In this document: in pieces, positions 1-6,565 of the stretch
Position numbering within the stretch: position 1 is the stretch's first letter
Layout: every line of letters starts with the position of its first letter
NCBI GenBank assembly: GCA_002409455.1
Contig: DHNI01000049.1
Coordinates: 1 to 11,773, forward strand
Source: Firmicutes bacterium UBA5420
GTDB taxonomy: Bacteria > Bacillota > Limnochordia > Darwinibacteriales > Darwinibacteriaceae
Direction: 5' to 3'
DNA: 11,773 nt
The notes under the pieces: generated by a model
Databases searched by the model: none
What the model was told of the DNA's origin: nothing
The model's input: the letters and a program-made list of their open reading frames with translations, nothing else
Made by a program: the position numbers and the translations under genes

Positions 1-61
1 AGATAGTCAAGCTTTCCCCCTCTGCAGGAACATCCTGGAGAGGGGGAAAGCTTGACTATCT
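1..61. repeat. Edge palindrome, 23-bp perfect arms
   Basis: Bases 1-23 are the exact reverse complement of bases 39-61. Inside them a further 5-bp pair (25-29 with 33-37) closes around a 3-nt loop, and the only mismatch is the G24/G38 pair. The outer arm ends exactly at the window boundary, so its true length is unknown. The right arm runs into the reading frame of the dehydrogenase gene, which is unusual for a natural terminator or regulatory hairpin. The likeliest explanation is a fold-back artefact or a graph break at a contig end; a genuine cruciform is possible. That the repeat exists is certain; its origin is inferred. Confidence 0.9.
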
Positions 62-555
62 GGATAGACTATGTGCGAAAGCTCATGGAGCGAGGGGCTC
101 CAATAACCATTTCAGTGGATCTACAGGACCATCTACCACAGGCAGATGTACTAATGGTGGCTACAAGCAGTCTAGAAAGACTGATTACGCCCGACTATCT
201 AAAACGGGGAGCAATTATCTGCGATATGTCTAGACCTAGTAATGTTAGTGAAGAAGTTCTGAAAGAGCGCCCGGATGTGTTAGTGATCGATGGCGGGATC
301 ATTGCCATGCCGAGCTCCCCTGATTTGGGATGGAATTTCGGCTTCGAAAGGGGAACCGGCTTTGCCTGTATGTCAGAGACAATTATGCTGGCCTTAGAAA
401 AGCGCTATGAACATGCAAGTCTAGGCGCTGATCTTAATCTAAAGCAGTTAGAGATGATGCGTGAACTTGCCAAAAAACAGGGGTTTTCCTTAGCTGGTTT
501 CAGGAATTTTGATCGACCGCTAGATCCAGATGTGTGGAATCGACTGAGACCATAG
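52..555 (+). CDS. Long-chain acyl-ACP reductase-like dehydrogenase, C-terminal fragment
   Basis: This is the C-terminal part of a predicted NAD(P)-dependent dehydrogenase of the COG5322 type, the family of cyanobacterial long-chain acyl-ACP reductase. From the TTG at 52, residues 31-43 (QADVLMVATSSLE) match the end of the Rossmann region. IICDMSRPSNV (55-65) and VLVIDGGII (76-84) correspond to the conserved strands after it. FACMSETIMLALE followed by LGADLNLKQLE and a KQGFSLAGF ending align well with the C-terminus of the cyanobacterial enzyme, recalled from memory. About 167 residues are present where the family has about 340, so the N-terminal half, including the first glycine loop, is missing. 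The frame is blocked by a TAG at 4-6 inside the edge palindrome. The TTG at 52, with GAGGGGG before it, only looks like a start: it lies inside the right palindrome arm, and the homology probably continues upstream in the intact gene. Substrate in this organism is unknown. Confidence 0.72.
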   Translation: MTIWIDYVRKLMERGAPITISVDLQDHLPQADVLMVATSSLERLITPDYLKRGAIICDMSRPSNVSEEVLKERPDVLVIDGGIIAMPSSPDLGWNFGFERGTGFACMSETIMLALEKRYEHASLGADLNLKQLEMMRELAKKQGFSLAGFRNFDRPLDPDVWNRLRP

Positions 556-557
556 GC

Positions 558-584
558 AAACCGGGGGAGATTCTCCCGGTTTTA
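558..584 (+). terminator. Rho-independent terminator after the dehydrogenase fragment
   Basis: AAACCGGG pairs with CCCGGTTT (about 8 bp, GC-rich, with a small bulge towards the loop) and is followed by a TTTTACTT tract. It begins 2 nt after the TAG stop at 553-555. It separates the dehydrogenase from the aminotransferase, suggesting that the latter starts its own transcript, although no convincing promoter was recognised in 585-661. Confidence 0.75.
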
Positions 585-661
585 CTTATCTATGCTTAGA
601 GGGGTCACTGACAGGAATTTCTTTAGGGATCAAGAACAAATAAGAAGTGTAAAGATGGGGG

Positions 662-1930
662 ATGAACGATTTGGATAAACTTGCTATCCACGGTGGCACC
701 CCGGTGCGTACAAAACCGTGGGTTTCGAAATACATGGGAAGTGAAGAGTTAGGTGCCGAAGAAAGGGCCAGGGTTTTGCAGGTGTTGGAGAAAAAGCGCA
801 TCTTCCGTTACCTCCCTACCGGTCTTGAGACTTCCGAGTGCAGTGCGCTAGAAAACGAATACAAGAGCTTTCTCGGAACTAAGTATGCTTTGGCCGTCAA
901 CTCTGGGACTTCAGCTCTGATTTGCGCTTTAGTCGCCTGTGGGGTTGGACCAGGAGACGAAGTGATTATTCCTGCCTATACATGGGTAGCAACGGCAGCC
1001 GCTGTGACCATGGTTGGGGCCGTGCCCGTACTTTGTGAGATTGATCAAAGTTTGACCCTGGATCCTGAGGACATGGTCAAGAGAATTACCAAGAGAACGA
1101 AAGCTGTTATTGTGGTGCATATGCGGGGAATCTCGGCCGCCATGGAGAAAATCGTGCCTGTTGCTAAGGAACATGGGATGAAGGTCATTGAAGATGCAGC
1201 CCAGGCTAACGGTGGCACCTATAAGGGAAGGATGTTAGGATCGATCGGGGATGTGGGCTGTTTTAGTCTACAGCAATCGAAAGTGATCACAACCGGCGAA
1301 GGAGGCATGCTTGTCACAAACTCTGAAGAATTGTGGCAACGCGCCGTCCTGTATCATGATGGTGCAGGGTATCAGTTTCGTTTCACGGAGAGGAAAATTC
1401 CCGCATTTCCAGGGCAGAACTATCGCCTCACCGAACTGCAAGCCGCCCTATCTTTGGGTCAGCTCGAAAAGATGCCAGCCATTTTGCAGCAAACACATCG
1501 CAACAAAGAGACGATCATCAAGGGTCTGCAAATGCAGCCTAAAATCAGTCTGGCGCCGGTTTTTGGAACCGAGCACGATCTGGGGCTAAGCCTCATTTTC
1601 TACGTTGCAGATGGCCAGAAGGCCCGTAGCGTATCTGAGGCCTTAACAGCAGAAGGCGTTCAGGCCTTTCAGGTCTATGATGGTGTGGCGAACGATCAAC
1701 ACATCTATATAAACTGGGAGTTCCTGCTAGCCAAGCGCGATCCTTGGGGTGGCCATTACCCTTGGAGTCTAACTCCAGAAACGAAGGTCGAATATTCCGC
1801 CAACACCTGCCCCCGGACACTAGCACTTCTCAAGCGGGCTGTGCAGATTCACCTTAACCATTTGGTTACAGATCAGGATATTCAAGACATTTTCGATGCC
1901 TTAGAGAAGGTTGCCACCCACCTATTGTGA
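662..1930 (+). CDS. DegT/DnrJ/EryC1/StrS family PLP-dependent aminotransferase
   Basis: A 422-aa fold-type I aminotransferase of the sugar/cyclitol (DegT/StrS) family. It transfers an amino group, usually from Glu or Gln, to a keto-sugar or similar carbonyl, and should be cytosolic. The N-terminus KLAIHGGTPVR is typical of the family. NSGTSAL (80-86) binds the PLP phosphate and EDAAQ (177-181) holds the Asp facing the pyridine nitrogen. SLQQSKVITTGEGG (202-215) contains the Schiff-base Lys207 and the glycine turn. The SLQQSK form and the late segment HIYINWEFLLAKRDP, then EYSANTCPRTLALL, resemble a subgroup of unassigned family members rather than classical perosamine synthases. The start at ATG 662 fits the homology, although the purine run GATGGGGG lies directly against it, an unusually short spacing. 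dapF follows 28 nt downstream. No sugar-nucleotide genes are nearby, so the substrate cannot be named. Confidence 0.88.
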   Translation: MNDLDKLAIHGGTPVRTKPWVSKYMGSEELGAEERARVLQVLEKKRIFRYLPTGLETSECSALENEYKSFLGTKYALAVNSGTSALICALVACGVGPGDEVIIPAYTWVATAAAVTMVGAVPVLCEIDQSLTLDPEDMVKRITKRTKAVIVVHMRGISAAMEKIVPVAKEHGMKVIEDAAQANGGTYKGRMLGSIGDVGCFSLQQSKVITTGEGGMLVTNSEELWQRAVLYHDGAGYQFRFTERKIPAFPGQNYRLTELQAALSLGQLEKMPAILQQTHRNKETIIKGLQMQPKISLAPVFGTEHDLGLSLIFYVADGQKARSVSEALTAEGVQAFQVYDGVANDQHIYINWEFLLAKRDPWGGHYPWSLTPETKVEYSANTCPRTLALLKRAVQIHLNHLVTDQDIQDIFDALEKVATHLL

Positions 1931-1958
1931 TCTGGCAAAGATGAGGGAGAGGATTGCT

Positions 1959-2786
1959 GTGATTATGCAATTTACAAAATATCATGGGTTGGGCAATGAT
2001 TTTATTTTTGTCGAAGACATTGGAGGAATCTTGTTACCTCGAGGAGAAATGCTTGCTACAGCTTTATGTCATCGCCAGTTTGGTATTGGTGCTGATGGCT
2101 TAGTCTTCATTACGAAGGAAGCCGATATGTATACCATGCGGATCTTTAATGCCGATGGCAGTGAGGCTGAGATGTGTGGTAATGCTATTCGCTGTATGGC
2201 CGATTATCTACTCATGCGAGGTTTGGTGACAGGTTCCATGGTTCAAATTGGTACCCTGAGCGGCGTGAAAGAGATTCGTGTTTTGGACGAACTGTACGTA
2301 GTGGATATGGGGAAACCTGATTTCTCATTCTTACAGGGCGAAGCAGTGGAGATCGTCTCTCATGGTCTAACCTGGAATGCGTATCCGGTTTCCATGGGAA
2401 ATCCCCATGCTGTAGTATTTGTGGATGACTTGGGCGAGCTCAATCTAGCGATCTGGGGCCCCCGTCTTGAGACGGCTGAGGTGTGGCCAAACGGGGCGAA
2501 TATTGAGTTTACACAAGTGCTAAGTCCCAATCACTTAAAAGTAAAGGTATGGGAGCGGGGAGCTGGATCCACATTAGCTTGTGGAACCGGGGCTTGTGCA
2601 GCCGCTGCCATGGCCGCCAGACAAGGGCTAACCCAGGAACTCACAGCGGGGCCAATCCAGGTATCGCTACCAGGAGGGGATCTTGCTATCTGCGGGGCCC
2701 CCGACAACCACGTGCACATGGCCGGACCAGCAGTAGAAGTTTTCTCAGGTCGTATTGATATTTCAAGGCTAGAAAGGGAGCGTTAA
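1959..2786 (+). CDS. dapF: Diaminopimelate epimerase
   Basis: Interconverts LL- and meso-diaminopimelate, the last step before lysine and the supplier of the peptidoglycan cross-linking residue; cytosolic and cofactor-free. The N-terminus FTKYHGLGNDF, the GADGLVF block and two pseudosymmetric cysteine motifs identify it: EMCGNAIRC (catalytic Cys73 from this start) and ERGAGSTLACGTGACAA (Cys208). GNPHAV and NGANIEF supply the substrate-binding Asn residues. Both catalytic cysteines are present. The usual GNG and GET positions read GNA and GST here, variants I believe occur elsewhere in the family. Length, 275 aa, is normal. GTG 1959 is preferred because GGGAGAGG at 1945-1952 is well spaced for it; ATG 1965 gives the canonical MQFTKYHG start but lies 12 nt from that site. 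The frame stays open back to 1911, overlapping the aminotransferase, but those residues are not family-like. Confidence 0.95.
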   Translation: MIMQFTKYHGLGNDFIFVEDIGGILLPRGEMLATALCHRQFGIGADGLVFITKEADMYTMRIFNADGSEAEMCGNAIRCMADYLLMRGLVTGSMVQIGTLSGVKEIRVLDELYVVDMGKPDFSFLQGEAVEIVSHGLTWNAYPVSMGNPHAVVFVDDLGELNLAIWGPRLETAEVWPNGANIEFTQVLSPNHLKVKVWERGAGSTLACGTGACAAAAMAARQGLTQELTAGPIQVSLPGGDLAICGAPDNHVHMAGPAVEVFSGRIDISRLERER

Positions 2787-2788
2787 TT

Positions 2789-3499
2789 ATGATCATTATG
2801 GCACACCGAGGGTATTCGAGTAAGGCACCGGAGAATACCATGCCCGCATTTGAATTGGCTATGGAGGCTGGATCAGGCGGTATAGAGCTTGATGTTCACC
2901 TGACGAAGGATGGCGAAGTTGTGGTGATTCACGATGATGTCCTAAATCGGACAACGAACGGCAAGGGGCAGGTCGAAGAATTTACCATGGCAGAGCTTAA
3001 AGAACTCGATGCAGGGTCCTGGTTCTCCCCTGAATTTAAAGGAACGAAGCTACCGACTTTGCGGGAGGTTCTCGAGCTTATTTCTCAGCATAATGTCCTG
3101 CTCAATGTGGAGACAAAAACGGCACTAGGATTTGAACAGCTCAACGAGAAGCTAGCCCCGCTTCTAGATGAATATGCTATGTGGGAGAAGACCATCATCT
3201 CGTCTTTTAATCACTACGCTTTAGTGCATATCAAGACAATTAGGCCCCAAGCCCGCACTGGCATCCTATACAATTGCGCTTTGGTCAATCCCTGGGTTTA
3301 TGCCAAGAGTATTGGTGCTTCGGCTCTGCATGCGTACCATCGGACCGTCATCCCCGAGCTCGTTCAGGCAGCTCAGCAAAACGGTATGATGGTGAATGTT
3401 TGGACCGTAGACGAAGCGGTAGATATTGAGCGCGTAACACTTGCCAAGGTTGATAGCATCATTACTAACGTTCCTGGAAGAGCCCAAAGTCTGCAGTAA
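2789..3499 (+). CDS. Glycerophosphodiester phosphodiesterase
   Basis: Hydrolyses glycerophosphodiesters (deacylated phospholipid head groups) to glycerol 3-phosphate and an alcohol. At 236 aa it is a minimal TIM-barrel GDPD domain, with no signal peptide or membrane segment, so it should be cytosolic like the short UgpQ-type enzymes. AHRGYSSKAPENT (5-17) carries the catalytic His6 and Arg7. IELDVHLTKDG (32-42) supplies Glu33 and Asp35 as metal ligands, and VVIHDDVLNRTTNG (45-58) supplies the second catalytic His48. NVETK (106-110) gives the Glu108 ligand, and VNVWTVD (202-208) is the usual late barrel strand. All key residues are present. It begins 2 nt after the dapF stop with GGGAG about 8 nt ahead of the ATG, so it is almost certainly co-transcribed. 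The lipid or teichoic-acid source of its substrate is not evident. Confidence 0.93.
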   Translation: MIIMAHRGYSSKAPENTMPAFELAMEAGSGGIELDVHLTKDGEVVVIHDDVLNRTTNGKGQVEEFTMAELKELDAGSWFSPEFKGTKLPTLREVLELISQHNVLLNVETKTALGFEQLNEKLAPLLDEYAMWEKTIISSFNHYALVHIKTIRPQARTGILYNCALVNPWVYAKSIGASALHAYHRTVIPELVQAAQQNGMMVNVWTVDEAVDIERVTLAKVDSIITNVPGRAQSLQ

Positions 3500-3514
3500 A
3501 TAGGAGTGGTGACG

Positions 3515-4462
3515 ATGTCGATGGGGCCGCAGAATCAAAGGCGGAGGAGGATTCGACGAATCATAATCGTCCTTGTCGTTCTAATGCTTGTAGCCACAGT
3601 TGGAGGCATGGTTGTATTGCCATCTGTGATTATGGGACCCATGGTTGACATGCATGTGTCTTTCTCCAACACCTATGATGCAAGAGACTATGGCCTAAAG
3701 GCGAGAGAGTTGACCCTATATACAGAGGATGGTTATGCTATCTCGGCTTTCGAAGTGGATGCAGAGGATCCAAGAGCAGTACTCATTTTTATCTCAGGGA
3801 TTCATAATCCTTCTGTAACGGCGTTTTTTGGCCATGCCCAAGTTTTTCGGGAGTATGGTTATGCCTCTATCCTTTACGACATGCGCGCCCATGGCAAGAG
3901 CGATGGCGAATTGGTGTCCTTGGGCTATCTGGAAACCCGTGATACACAGGCGGTAGTGGACTATATTCTTACCCAAGAACGTTACCAGGGAGTGCCTATC
4001 ATTGTCTATGGCTTATCCATGGGTGGTGCCGTGGCGATCAACTCTGCAGGTCAGATTCCAGAAATTGCAGGTTTAGTTAGCATTTCTGCTTATTCTTCCT
4101 GGGAGGATGTTTTCGCAGACTCCATGGTAAATATGGGTCTACCACAATGTGTGGCCAACCTACAGAAGCCGTTTGTAAAACTATACTCAATGTGGAAGTT
4201 TGGTTGGAGTACAAGGGATAACTATCCTGCGGAGCAAATCAAGAACCTCGGGAATCGCCCTGCTTTGCTCATGCATTCTGATGAGGATTCGCAAGTATCG
4301 TCTGCCAATTTGCCAAGAATTCTCCAGGACGCTCCTAATCATGTAGAGACGTGGACACGTCCAGGGGATGAGCACTTTTTTACAGCTGATTTTCTACATC
4401 CCGAAGGCGATCCTGAGTATGTGCAAAGGGTGTTAAGGTTTTTGACCGAGAACTTTGAGTAA
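3515..4462 (+). CDS. Membrane-anchored alpha/beta hydrolase
   Basis: A 315-aa serine hydrolase of the alpha/beta fold (COG1073-like). A strongly basic start with five arginines within residues 9-15 precedes one hydrophobic helix (about 16-41). This fits an uncleaved N-terminal anchor with the catalytic domain outside the membrane; a cleaved signal peptide is less likely. The domain shows ILYDMRAHGKSDGE (119-132), the nucleophile elbow GLSMGG with Ser168, MHSDEDSQV with the probable catalytic Asp258, and GDEHFF with His287, giving a complete triad. Substrate is unknown; esterase or lipase-like activity is the family norm. The start chosen is ATG 3515, because GGAG at 3503-3506 is 8 nt ahead. 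The GTG at 3506 overlaps that site and is unlikely. It lies 15 nt after the phosphodiesterase gene and ends the run at a terminator, so a joint role in envelope lipid turnover is possible but inferred. Confidence 0.85.
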   Translation: MSMGPQNQRRRRIRRIIIVLVVLMLVATVGGMVVLPSVIMGPMVDMHVSFSNTYDARDYGLKARELTLYTEDGYAISAFEVDAEDPRAVLIFISGIHNPSVTAFFGHAQVFREYGYASILYDMRAHGKSDGELVSLGYLETRDTQAVVDYILTQERYQGVPIIVYGLSMGGAVAINSAGQIPEIAGLVSISAYSSWEDVFADSMVNMGLPQCVANLQKPFVKLYSMWKFGWSTRDNYPAEQIKNLGNRPALLMHSDEDSQVSSANLPRILQDAPNHVETWTRPGDEHFFTADFLHPEGDPEYVQRVLRFLTENFE

Positions 4463-4479
4463 CTGTTCGAGACAGGAAA

Positions 4480-4518
4480 AAAGGGCGACTACGATGTTTT
4501 TCATCAAAGCCGCCCTTT
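4480..4518. terminator. Shared terminator between convergent operons
   Basis: AAAGGGCG (4480-4487) pairs with CGCCCTTT (4511-4518). Inside, GATG (4493-4496) pairs with CATC (4502-4505) around TTTTT, giving a branched or interrupted stem. On the minus strand the stem is followed by a clean run of six T, a strong terminator for the three peptidase genes. On the plus strand the tail is CTTTCTTACATTTT, a weaker U-tract ending the aminotransferase-to-hydrolase run. Confidence 0.8.
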
Positions 4519-4547
4519 CTTACATTTTGTAAGCGATCGCAATCTTT

Positions 4548-5543
4548 CTAGACGCTGGCTAGATCCTTCTCAGCCAAGGCTACCACCAGGTTGACACAAG
4601 CTTCTACGTCGCGCATATCGACCATCTCCGATGGAGAATGCACATAACGGGTTGGAATAGAGATGGCTCCAGAAGGAACCCCTGCCTTCGTTAGGTGAAT
4701 GGCTCCGGCGTCCGTTCCACCAGCTTCTAATACTTCCATCTGATAGGGAATCTTATTCTCTTCCGCAAGGGTCACCAAAAGATCCTTGACTTTGGGATGT
4801 GTAATTAAGGACGAGTCTTTTACTTTAATGGCGGCCCCTTTGCCCAAGGATACTGCCATTCTGCGCGCTTCCGGCATATCGCCAGTTAGGGTTACATCAA
4901 GGGCAATACCCAAATCAGGCTCCAGGCCATAGGCCGCGGTACGAGCACCGCGTAAACCCACTTCTTCTTGGGCCGTAAACACGAAATATAGCGTGTTCTT
5001 TGGGTTTTGAATTTTCTTGAGAGCTTCAATAAGAACGGCGCAACCAACGCGATCATCCATGCTCTTGGCAATCAGGCGATCTCCCAAATCTTCAAACTCC
5101 CGGTGGAAGATGCCGAATTCGCCAACTTTGACCTTCTTCAGAGCCTCTTCTTTGTTTTCAGCACCAATATCAACATAGAGTTTATCCAGGGTCAGTTCTT
5201 TCCAGCTGCCTTTTTCTTGATAAATTGCTCCAACTGCGCCACCTGCAAAGCGGACTCGGTTACCCACTAAAGTGGAAATGCCTACGCCACCTACACTGCC
5301 AAAACGCAAGAATCCCTGATCATCAATGTGGGTGACTACGACGCCGATTTCGTCGGTATGGGCAGCAAACATGATGGATTGGCCATCTTGCGAACCGTTC
5401 TTAATGGCAATGAGGTTTCCGAGTACATCGGTCTTGACCTCATCGGCATGCTTCGCAACCATTGTCTTGATTAACTCGGTAACTTCAGTTTCATAGCCAG
5501 AGGGGCCAAAGGCCTCCGTTAATTGTCTAATTACTGTCTTCAT
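4548..5543 (-). CDS. M42 family metallo-aminopeptidase, third of three
   Basis: A 331-aa cytosolic co-catalytic dimetal aminopeptidase of MEROPS family M42 (TET/FrvX/YsdC-like). These enzymes form dodecameric tetrahedral shells that digest peptides from the N-terminus. Ligands are visible in order: AAHTDE (His62, Asp64), SMDDRVG (bridging Asp163 with Asp164), AQEEVGLRGA (general base Glu193, ligand Glu194), LDVTLTGD (Asp216) and RYVHSP (His302). The signature GGTDAGAIHL lies between the last two. The residues between the first His and the bridging Asp form the PDZ-like dimerisation domain of the family. The start is firm: AGGAGG lies 7 nt before the ATG. The ATG overlaps the stop of the preceding gene as ATGA, pointing to translational coupling. 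It is the last gene before the shared terminator. Peptide specificity cannot be read from the sequence. Confidence 0.95.
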   Translation of the reverse strand: MKTVIRQLTEAFGPSGYETEVTELIKTMVAKHADEVKTDVLGNLIAIKNGSQDGQSIMFAAHTDEIGVVVTHIDDQGFLRFGSVGGVGISTLVGNRVRFAGGAVGAIYQEKGSWKELTLDKLYVDIGAENKEEALKKVKVGEFGIFHREFEDLGDRLIAKSMDDRVGCAVLIEALKKIQNPKNTLYFVFTAQEEVGLRGARTAAYGLEPDLGIALDVTLTGDMPEARRMAVSLGKGAAIKVKDSSLITHPKVKDLLVTLAEENKIPYQMEVLEAGGTDAGAIHLTKAGVPSGAISIPTRYVHSPSEMVDMRDVEACVNLVVALAEKDLASV

Positions 5544-6565
5544 TTGCGTGCCTCCTGTTCTTGAAGCCTCTTGAGATAGCTCTTTACGAGTTTAAACGCT
5601 CCCTCATAATCGTCCTTGCTCATCACCGAAACTGGAGAATGGATGTAACGGCAGGGTACCGCAATGGTGGCCACCTTTACACCCTCTTCAGATAGTTGGA
5701 TCTGGCCTGCATCTGTGCCGCCCGCCGTGTTCCGGCGAACTTGCACCTTAATCTCTTCTTCTTCTGCTAGGGCAAAAAGCTCTCTAACTAAAGGAGGGTG
5801 AGGAATGGAGGCGCGATCGATAACGGTGATACATGGACCTGCACCTACGGTTGTGGCATGTTTATGTTCATCGGTTCCCGGAACATCGGAGGCAGTTGTG
5901 CCTTCGAGGACTAAGGCCACATCTGGCTTAATCTGATAGGTGGCAACTCCGGCACCTCTGAGTCCCACTTCTTCTTGTACGGTAAAAGCCACAATCAGGG
6001 GGAAGGAGACCTCTGTCTGCAGTAAGCGTATGGCTAGAGCACAACCAACACGATCATCTAACGCTTTGGCCTTAGCTTTGTCATGGCCAAACTCTTCGTA
6101 CTTGGTGGTAAAGTAGGCGATTTCACCCAATTTTACCAGGCGCTCAGCTTCTTCTTTATTCTTGGCACCGATATCAATAAGTAGTTCTTGCATGGTAAAG
6201 GCTCGTTCTCTTTCGGGCGCCTTCTGGAGGTGAATGGGTTTGCTGCCGATTACCCCAGAAATCTTCTTAGCACCCACCAGAACCGACTTGGCCACTAACA
6301 CTCTTGGATCCACGCCACCGATAGGGCGAAACTTCAAAAATCCGTTACCTTCGATCCCGACAATCATTAAGGCAACCTCATCCATATGGGCTGCCAACAT
6401 TACCTTTGGCCCCGGACTATCAGGATTTTTGATCGCAATTAAGTTTCCTAGGGCATCCGTTTTGATCTCGTGGACATGGGGCTCGATTTCTGCACGGATT
6501 AAGTCACGCACTTCGCCTTCTTGTCCTGGTGCACCATTTGCTTCAGTTAATCGGGCTAAAAGCAT
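5540..6565 (-). CDS. M42 family metallo-aminopeptidase, second of three
   Basis: A 341-aa paralogue of both neighbours, also cytosolic. Metal ligands and base are all present: AAHMDE (His60, Asp62), LDDRVG (Asp170, Asp171), VQEEVGLRGA (Glu198, Glu199) and RYIHSP (His309), with GGTDAGQIQL ahead of the last. Its distinguishing mark is the fourth metal position, which reads VLEGTTASDVPG with Glu221, where the other two genes have Asp (LDV and IDV). In M42 and related metallopeptidases Asp or Glu at this position separates subgroups and may affect specificity, so this copy probably belongs to a different subfamily. GGAGGG sits 6 nt before the ATG. The first 10 nt overlap the end of the preceding gene, and its stop overlaps the start of the following one, so the three are a single translational unit. 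Confidence 0.95.
   Translation of the reverse strand: MLLARLTEANGAPGQEGEVRDLIRAEIEPHVHEIKTDALGNLIAIKNPDSPGPKVMLAAHMDEVALMIVGIEGNGFLKFRPIGGVDPRVLVAKSVLVGAKKISGVIGSKPIHLQKAPERERAFTMQELLIDIGAKNKEEAERLVKLGEIAYFTTKYEEFGHDKAKAKALDDRVGCALAIRLLQTEVSFPLIVAFTVQEEVGLRGAGVATYQIKPDVALVLEGTTASDVPGTDEHKHATTVGAGPCITVIDRASIPHPPLVRELFALAEEEEIKVQVRRNTAGGTDAGQIQLSEEGVKVATIAVPCRYIHSPVSVMSKDDYEGAFKLVKSYLKRLQEQEARK

Noticed and set aside
1911..1958. dapF start at 1911 overlapping the aminotransferase
   Set aside because: The extra residues are outside the DapF family pattern and lack a ribosome binding site; GTG 1959 or ATG 1965 is better.
4534..4541. GCGATCGC octamer, resembling the cyanobacterial HIP1 repeat
   Set aside because: I noticed only this copy in the window, so it gives no evidence for cyanobacterial origin despite the acyl-ACP-reductase-like gene.
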